From NCBI GenBank assembly GCA_964588795.1, contig CAZPQN010000058.1:1-6421 (forward strand): a stretch of DNA of 6,421 nt, read 5' to 3'. The stretch is from CAZPQN01 sp964588795. Its GTDB lineage: Bacteria > Fidelibacterota > UBA2242. The notes under the pieces were generated by a model. That model did no database searches, had not been told where the DNA came from, and saw nothing but the letters and a program-made list of their open reading frames with translations. A program made the position numbers and the translations under genes. Position 1 is the first letter of the stretch. Each line of letters starts with the position of its first letter. Shown here piece by piece: positions 1 through 4,403 of the stretch.

Positions 1-273
1 ACGCCGAATGAGTTTGCGTTGGGTAACAACTACCCGAATCCCTTCAATCCCCGTACAACCATCCAGTACAACCTTACGCAACCCGGTCGGGTCAGTCTGA
101 CCGTTTACAATCTGCTGGGTCAACAGCTGTTGAAGATCCTGGATGACGAGTTCTGCGATCCCGGCATGTATAAGGTTACGCTTGATATGGCAGGCTACCA
201 GACGGGCATTTACTTTTGCGTGCTCAGACAGGGGAATAAAGTCTCTGTCAAGAAGATGACGTTAATAAAGTGA
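1..273 (+). CDS. C-terminal part of a T9SS-secreted protein (type A sorting domain), 5' end outside window
   Basis: Only the last 90 codons are present, reading in frame from base 1 to the TGA at 271-273. Nearly all of this is a type A sorting domain of the type IX secretion system, a small beta-sandwich that directs folded cargo across the outer membrane and is normally cleaved there. The signature YPNPFNP lies at visible residues 11-17. It is followed by the alternating pattern usual for the family: TTIQYNL, then VSLTVYNLLGQ, then the GIYFCVLRQG strand, and a lysine-rich end (VKKMTLIK). The functional part of the protein lies upstream and cannot be inferred. A strong terminator follows 8 bases after the stop, so this gene closes a transcription unit separate from the chitin genes. 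The sorting-domain call is firm; the protein's activity is unknown. Confidence 0.9.
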   Translation, partial: TPNEFALGNNYPNPFNPRTTIQYNLTQPGRVSLTVYNLLGQQLLKILDDEFCDPGMYKVTLDMAGYQTGIYFCVLRQGNKVSVKKMTLIK

Positions 274-281
274 CCGTTTCG

Positions 282-324
282 ATCAGGGCTGTCCGCTTAC
301 GGTGGACAGCCCTGATTTTCCTTT
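282..324 (+). terminator. Intrinsic (Rho-independent) terminator
   Basis: A perfect 13-bp inverted repeat pairs 282-294 (ATCAGGGCTGTCC) with 304-316 (GGACAGCCCTGAT) around a 9-base loop. Two further inner pairs (G295-U303 and C296-G302) are possible. The stem is GC-rich in its centre and is followed by a short T-rich tract, TTTT then CC then TTT. It starts 8 bases after the stop of the T9SS-cargo gene and separates it from the chitin operon. The T tract is interrupted, so termination may be less than complete. Confidence 0.88.
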
Positions 325-447
325 GGCATATGGTGATGTTGTACCTGACCATAACAAAACTAACATTCGCCCGCGCACAGTCGGTAAAAATCGCGGACGC
401 TTCTCCAACCGAATCAGTCAGCAGTATTTTTTCAAAGTGCTTTATTA
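325..447 (+). promoter_or_regulatory. Leader region of the chitin operon; no defined promoter seen
   Basis: These 123 bases lie between the terminator and the first gene of the presumed operon, so the operon promoter should be here. I found no convincing motif. A weak sigma-70-like pair can be drawn (TTGTAC at 339-344, 16-base spacer, TAACAT at 361-366), but it matches consensus poorly. No clear Bacteroidota-type TAnnTTTG element is present. There is no obvious operator palindrome. The assignment rests on position alone. Confidence 0.35.
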
Positions 448-1596
448 ATGAGTAGTATCGCGATGGATCGCAAGGAATTTATCATGCGGCTCGGCACGGT
501 GTTGACCGGATTTTTATACCCATCACTCTGGATTGCGGCCTGTAATAAAATTCCGCGGAGAAAATATAAAAATTGGGTCTGGATAACCACCGATTTGGAA
601 ACATCCGCGGACGAGTGGATTGCAAAATTTGCCCGCATGAAACAGGCGGGGATTACGGCGATTCTGCCTGAAGTATTCGATAGTCGCCGGGCTTATTATG
701 GCAGTCGACACCTGCCGGTTGGCGGGGAATGGCTGGAAACAATTTTACCGCTGGCTAAAAAAGCCGGACTTGAAGTTCACGCCTGGATCTGGTGCATGCC
801 CTGCAATATTCCGGCGATTCAGACCCAGCACCCCGAATGGTTTGTCGTCAACGGGGTTGGAGAATCAGCACTTGAGAAACCCGCCTATGTTGATTACTAC
901 AAATTTCTCTGTCCCTCGCGGGAGGAGGTTCAGGAATTCCTGCTGACTCGCGTGCAGGAGCTGACCACTTATTCCGCTTTGGATGGCATTCACTTGGATT
1001 ATATTCGTTATCCGGATGTCATTATCGCCCCGGCATTGCAATCCCAGTATCAGGTCGTGCAGGATCGGGAATATCCCGAGTTCGATTACTGTTACTGTCC
1101 GGTCTGCCGCGCCAAATTTGAAAAAATCAGCGGTAAAGACCCGCTCGAGTTGAAAAATCCCAGCGAGGACGTCGCCTGGCGACAGTTCCGCTACGATAGT
1201 ATCACGCATTTAGTCAATGCTAAATTGATTCCGCCTGCGCGACGCGCCCATAAGCAGATTACGGCGGCAGTATTCCCGAACTGGGAAGCCGTCCGTCAGC
1301 AATGGATGACCTGGCATTTGGATGGGTTCATGCCGATGCTTTACCACAATTTTTACGACGCTGATATTGACTGGATTAAAAATCAGGTCAGCCAGAAAGT
1401 CGCCCTGCTTAACGATAGCACTCCGCTTTACAGTGGCCTTTTTATTCCGGAGCTGCCCCCGGATATAATGACCCGTGCGATCCAGGTATCGCTTAAACAT
1501 GGAGCCGCGGGAGTGTGCCTGTTTCACGCCAATGCCTTAAGTGAAGCCGGTTGGCAAAGTTTGGAAAAGATCATGTATTCCCGTACAGTTCGGTAA
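448..1596 (+). CDS. GHL10-family (DUF187-like) glycoside-hydrolase-like lipoprotein
   Basis: This 382-residue protein has a TIM-barrel domain of the GHL10 type. Visible family hallmarks are LPEVFDSRRAYYGS (residues 73-86), HAWIW (111-115), DGIHLDYIRYPD (179-190), the cysteine motif C215-Y-C217-P-V-C220 and DGFMPMLYHNFY (292-303). The N-terminus is a signal peptide ending in a lipobox, IAA-C32, so the mature protein is probably a lipoprotein held at a membrane rather than T9SS cargo; it has no sorting domain. The ATG at 463 (MDRKEFIMRLG) gives a more typical short signal peptide than the ATG at 448; neither has a clear Shine-Dalgarno site. In this family, E. coli DigH (YddW) cleaves peptide-free peptidoglycan glycan, so a beta-linked GlcNAc polymer or oligomer is a reasonable substrate. 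Only 12 bases separate it from the chitinase gene, supporting co-transcription. The family call is strong; activity on chitin-derived sugars is inference from context. Confidence 0.88.
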   Translation: MSSIAMDRKEFIMRLGTVLTGFLYPSLWIAACNKIPRRKYKNWVWITTDLETSADEWIAKFARMKQAGITAILPEVFDSRRAYYGSRHLPVGGEWLETILPLAKKAGLEVHAWIWCMPCNIPAIQTQHPEWFVVNGVGESALEKPAYVDYYKFLCPSREEVQEFLLTRVQELTTYSALDGIHLDYIRYPDVIIAPALQSQYQVVQDREYPEFDYCYCPVCRAKFEKISGKDPLELKNPSEDVAWRQFRYDSITHLVNAKLIPPARRAHKQITAAVFPNWEAVRQQWMTWHLDGFMPMLYHNFYDADIDWIKNQVSQKVALLNDSTPLYSGLFIPELPPDIMTRAIQVSLKHGAAGVCLFHANALSEAGWQSLEKIMYSRTVR

Positions 1597-1608
1597 TCGT
1601 ATAGATCA

Positions 1609-2994
1609 ATGATGACGAATAAGACTCAACTCCAGAAAATTGTCTGCAACAGGCGTACCTGTCTCGCAATTGTTCTGTTAATTATCGTGGATTCGATGCT
1701 TGTAGCGCAAAGCAGGGTTGTCGGCTACTATCCCGCATGGTTGCGTTCCACCTTACCCGCCTCGCGTATTCAATATGAGAATTTGACTTATATTGTCCAT
1801 GCTTTTGCCTGGCCGGAGCGGAATGGGAATATCGCGCGTTATGGCGACCTGCTTTATCCGGAGCTGGTCAGTCGGACGCATACTGCCGGAAAGAAAATCC
1901 TGATTGCGCTCGGCGGCTGGGGCCAATCCGATGGATTTTCGCCGATGTCTGCGGATACGTCCGTGCGGAAAACTTGCATCACTAATATCGTCAAATTCTG
2001 TGATGACAATGGCTACGATGGGGTGGATATTGATTGGGAATATCCGGCGACATTAGCCGATAAAAATAATCTGAACCTGTTGGTTCGAGAGTTGCATCAG
2101 GCCTTTTGCGAGTGCGGTAAGGATTGGCTGATTTCCATCGCTATTCCAGCCGGCGATTGGGCAGGACAATGGTTTGATTATGACAGCCTGCGGAACTACG
2201 TCGCCTGGTTCGGGTGTATGACCTATGATTTCATGGGTAGCTGGGTATCAATCGCTACCCATAACTCACCCCTATATTCGCATCCGGATAATCCGCAAGG
2301 TTCGGTACATTCTGCGATGCAATACCTGTCCGACCTTCGTAAAATTCCGAAATCTCAAATCCTTGTGGGCATCCCGCTTTATGGCAAAGGCTGTAATGCA
2401 ACCGGCATATTCCAGGCTAACACTGGCGGTAATGTCGAATACTACTATTCTCAGATCAAGCCCAAGATCGGAAATGGCTGGAATTATTACTGGGACGCCA
2501 TTTCACAGGTGCCCTATCTGCTGAACACCTCTGCAACTCAGTTTATCACTTTCGATGACACTGTCTCCGTCAGGCTCAAGTGCCTTTATGCTCGGGAGCA
2601 GGGATTGGGCGGAGTCATGCTCTGGGCCTTGGGGCAGGACGTTGTCGGCGATACCCAGCCCTTGCTGGAGACCGTTGGCCGTGCGCTGATTACAAATACC
2701 GGCATGGGAGCTTGCCCGTCGCTTTTGCCGGAAACTTACAGCGGCCTCCAAAACTTTCCGAATCCATTTAATAGTACAACGTTGATTCGCTTTTATCTCC
2801 CCCAGGAAGAACATGTCAAATTGGAAGTCTATGATATATTGGGACGCACACTGGGAATCGTGCTAAACCAGCGAAAGCCGGAAGGCTGGAATACCACGCG
2901 TTTCGATGCCACTGGTTTGTCAACCGGGTGTTATTTCTACAAATTGACCGGCACCGATTTTTCAAAAACCGCAAAGATGTTGGTGACTCGATGA
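1609..2994 (+). CDS. Secreted GH18 chitinase with C-terminal T9SS sorting domain
   Basis: This 461-residue endo-acting chitinase would cleave beta-1,4-GlcNAc bonds by the substrate-assisted retaining mechanism of family GH18. A hydrophobic signal peptide (about 19-33) is preceded by arginines and probably cleaved after A33 or S35. The barrel opens with VVGYYPAW (37-44). The ALGGW strand (100-104) has Ala where SxGG usually has Ser. The catalytic DxxDxDxE motif is complete: D137, D140, D142 and the proton donor E144. MTYD (204-207) supplies the Tyr and Asp of the second active-site motif, and W339 in GGVMLWALGQD is the floor tryptophan. A short insertion between YGK (258-260) and the last strand resembles the chitinase insertion domain of GH18 subfamily A. 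Residues from about 372 form a type A sorting domain with FPNPFN (383-388) and the ending KTAKMLVTR. No carbohydrate-binding module is seen. ATG at 1609 or 1612 could be the start. Substrate could include chitosan or peptidoglycan fragments, but chitin fits the neighbours. Confidence 0.95.
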   Translation: MMTNKTQLQKIVCNRRTCLAIVLLIIVDSMLVAQSRVVGYYPAWLRSTLPASRIQYENLTYIVHAFAWPERNGNIARYGDLLYPELVSRTHTAGKKILIALGGWGQSDGFSPMSADTSVRKTCITNIVKFCDDNGYDGVDIDWEYPATLADKNNLNLLVRELHQAFCECGKDWLISIAIPAGDWAGQWFDYDSLRNYVAWFGCMTYDFMGSWVSIATHNSPLYSHPDNPQGSVHSAMQYLSDLRKIPKSQILVGIPLYGKGCNATGIFQANTGGNVEYYYSQIKPKIGNGWNYYWDAISQVPYLLNTSATQFITFDDTVSVRLKCLYAREQGLGGVMLWALGQDVVGDTQPLLETVGRALITNTGMGACPSLLPETYSGLQNFPNPFNSTTLIRFYLPQEEHVKLEVYDILGRTLGIVLNQRKPEGWNTTRFDATGLSTGCYFYKLTGTDFSKTAKMLVTR

Positions 2995-3125
2995 ATGCAA
3001 TTGCCGTCAGGCATAAGTCCCGCGGGTTTACCCGATTCTATCCGGAGCTAATCGTTGATGAAAGTTGTGCCGGTGACCAATGACCAGAACCAAGTTAAAT
3101 CTCAATTCGCTTAGGGTAAGCACTG
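2995..3125 (+). other. 131-base gap between chitinase and transporter genes
   Basis: No terminator is seen: the only inverted repeat, CGGGTTTACCCG at 3023-3034, is short and lacks a T tract. Three very small reading frames run through it. One begins with ATG at 2991, overlapping the chitinase stop, and ends at 3083 (30 codons). One begins with ATG at 3080, overlapping that stop, and runs to 3145 inside the transporter gene (21 codons). One begins at 3058, has GGAG ten bases upstream, and ends at 3114 (18 codons), 11 bases before the transporter start. None resembles a known protein. They may be chance, or a coupling or leader device. An internal promoter could also lie here, but I see no good match. 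Confidence 0.4.
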
Positions 3126-4403
3126 ATGTCATCCTCTACCAATAGATCCAGGCATCCTGCATTCTGGGTTCCAACGCTCTATTTTGCGGAAGGGATTCCC
3201 TTTGTCGCTACGGCGACAGTCTCGGTGCTGATGTATAAAAGTCTGAAACTCACTGATGCCCAGATTGCTTTTTTTACGACGATCGTCATGTGGCCCTGGA
3301 CGCTGAAACCGCTCTGGGGCCCGATCTTAGAAATGTTCAAAACGAAAAAGTATTTTGTGATCGCCACGCAATTTATCGGTGGAATTGCCTTCGGGATTTT
3401 AGCTCTGTCATTGCCACTGGCCGGTTTTCTTAAATACTCCCTGGCGATGTTCGTGGTCATCGCCTTCAATTCCGCGACGCACGACATAGCTGCGGACGGC
3501 GTCTATATCAATGCATTATCGCCCAAGAGTCAGGCAAAATTTGTCGGCTGGCAAGGCGCTTTCTACAATTTGGCCAAAGTCATGTCGCAAGGGCTTTTGG
3601 TCTACATCGCCGGCAGGCTGGAATTGACCCTGGGGGTGACCGAAGCCTGGATGGTGGTCATGGCTTTATTTGGTAGTATAATGATAGGTCTGGCAATCTA
3701 TCATTCCAAAATGTTACCAGTCGGGGGAGCGGCGAATCATGTCCGGAGTTCGCGCGAAGCATTCGCGACTTTTTGGGAAATAGTCCGGACTTTCTTTCAG
3801 AAAAAGCATGTACTATGGGGCATCGCTTTCATTGTTCTTTTCCGTTTTGCCGAGGGGCACCTGATCAAAATCGTGCCGCTTTTCATGCGCGCTTCCCGTG
3901 AGAACGGCGGCCTGGGCATGCTGACCTCCGACATCGGGATTGCCTATGGCATATTCGGGGCCACGGCATTCATTCTGGGATCGCTTGCCGGCGGTTACTT
4001 CGTCGCCAAACGCAGTTTGAAGAATTCCATTCTCATTCTGTGTTGCATCTTTAATATCCCCGATGCTGTCTATGCCTATTTAGCTTTTACTCAGCCGCAG
4101 AATTTCGCCATCGTTTGCGGCGCTATTACCATCGAATGGTTCGGCTACGGCTTCGGTTTTATCGGCGTGATCCTGTTTATGATGCAACAGATTGCGCCGG
4201 GGCCGTTCAAAATGGCCCACTATGCCTTCGCAACAGCAGTAATGAATTTGGGTTTCATGTTGCCCTCGATGATCAGTGGCTATATCAGCGACTACTTGGG
4301 TTACAAAAAGTTTTTTGTGTGGGTGATGATAGCCACCATACCGTCATTTTTAGTGACCTATTTTGTGCCGTTCAAAGAAGTGTCAGTCAGGGAGTCCGAA
4401 TGA
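3126..4403 (+). CDS. AmpG-like major facilitator superfamily transporter, candidate chitobiose importer
   Basis: This 425-residue inner-membrane carrier has about 12 hydrophobic helices, roughly at 14-36, 46-64, 76-98, 104-126, 147-165, 174-194, 229-253, 270-292, 301-320, 327-354, 362-385 and 395-416. A longer polar loop (195-228) divides the two halves, as in major facilitator proteins. The opening (PTLYFAEGIPF, residues 16-26), KPLWGP (61-66) after helix 2, and the charged motif HDIAADG (119-125) in helix 4 resemble the AmpG/PAT branch, whose founder imports GlcNAc-anhydroMurNAc muropeptides. The start is well fixed: an in-frame TAA lies at 3117-3119 and a weak AGGG lies about ten bases upstream. 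The stop overlaps the start of the chitobiose phosphorylase gene (ATGA), so the two are probably made together. From this coupling I infer import of N,N'-diacetylchitobiose or a related GlcNAc disaccharide. Transport of GlcNAc or of peptidoglycan disaccharides is the main alternative. Family assignment is strong, substrate moderate. Confidence 0.88.
   Translation: MSSSTNRSRHPAFWVPTLYFAEGIPFVATATVSVLMYKSLKLTDAQIAFFTTIVMWPWTLKPLWGPILEMFKTKKYFVIATQFIGGIAFGILALSLPLAGFLKYSLAMFVVIAFNSATHDIAADGVYINALSPKSQAKFVGWQGAFYNLAKVMSQGLLVYIAGRLELTLGVTEAWMVVMALFGSIMIGLAIYHSKMLPVGGAANHVRSSREAFATFWEIVRTFFQKKHVLWGIAFIVLFRFAEGHLIKIVPLFMRASRENGGLGMLTSDIGIAYGIFGATAFILGSLAGGYFVAKRSLKNSILILCCIFNIPDAVYAYLAFTQPQNFAIVCGAITIEWFGYGFGFIGVILFMMQQIAPGPFKMAHYAFATAVMNLGFMLPSMISGYISDYLGYKKFFVWVMIATIPSFLVTYFVPFKEVSVRESE
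4389..4396 (+). promoter_or_regulatory. Ribosome-binding site of the chitobiose phosphorylase gene
   Basis: GGAG at 4391-4394 lies five bases before the ATG at 4400, inside the last codons of the transporter gene. It is the clearest Shine-Dalgarno site in the window. With the ATGA stop-start overlap it supports 4400 as the start and suggests translational coupling. Confidence 0.75.

Noticed and set aside
339..366. Sigma-70-like promoter TTGTAC / TAACAT
   Set aside because: Only about 3 of 6 and 4 of 6 consensus matches; too weak to call as a promoter.
270..455. A 61-codon open frame starting with GTG across the intergenic region
   Set aside because: It runs through the strong terminator hairpin, has no ribosome site and no recognisable protein pattern; it overlaps the real ends of both neighbours.
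463..543. Twin-arginine export signal in the GHL10 protein (DRKEFIMRLG)
   Set aside because: Only an Arg-Lys pair is present, and the lipobox IAAC makes an ordinary lipoprotein signal the simpler reading.
865..1527. Antisense frames of 114 and 105 codons opposite the GHL10 gene
   Set aside because: The sense strand encodes clear family motifs over the same stretch; the antisense translations show none.
3023..3034. Inverted repeat CGGGTTTACCCG as a terminator or operator
   Set aside because: The stem is only 4-5 bp with a tiny loop and no T tract; expected by chance.
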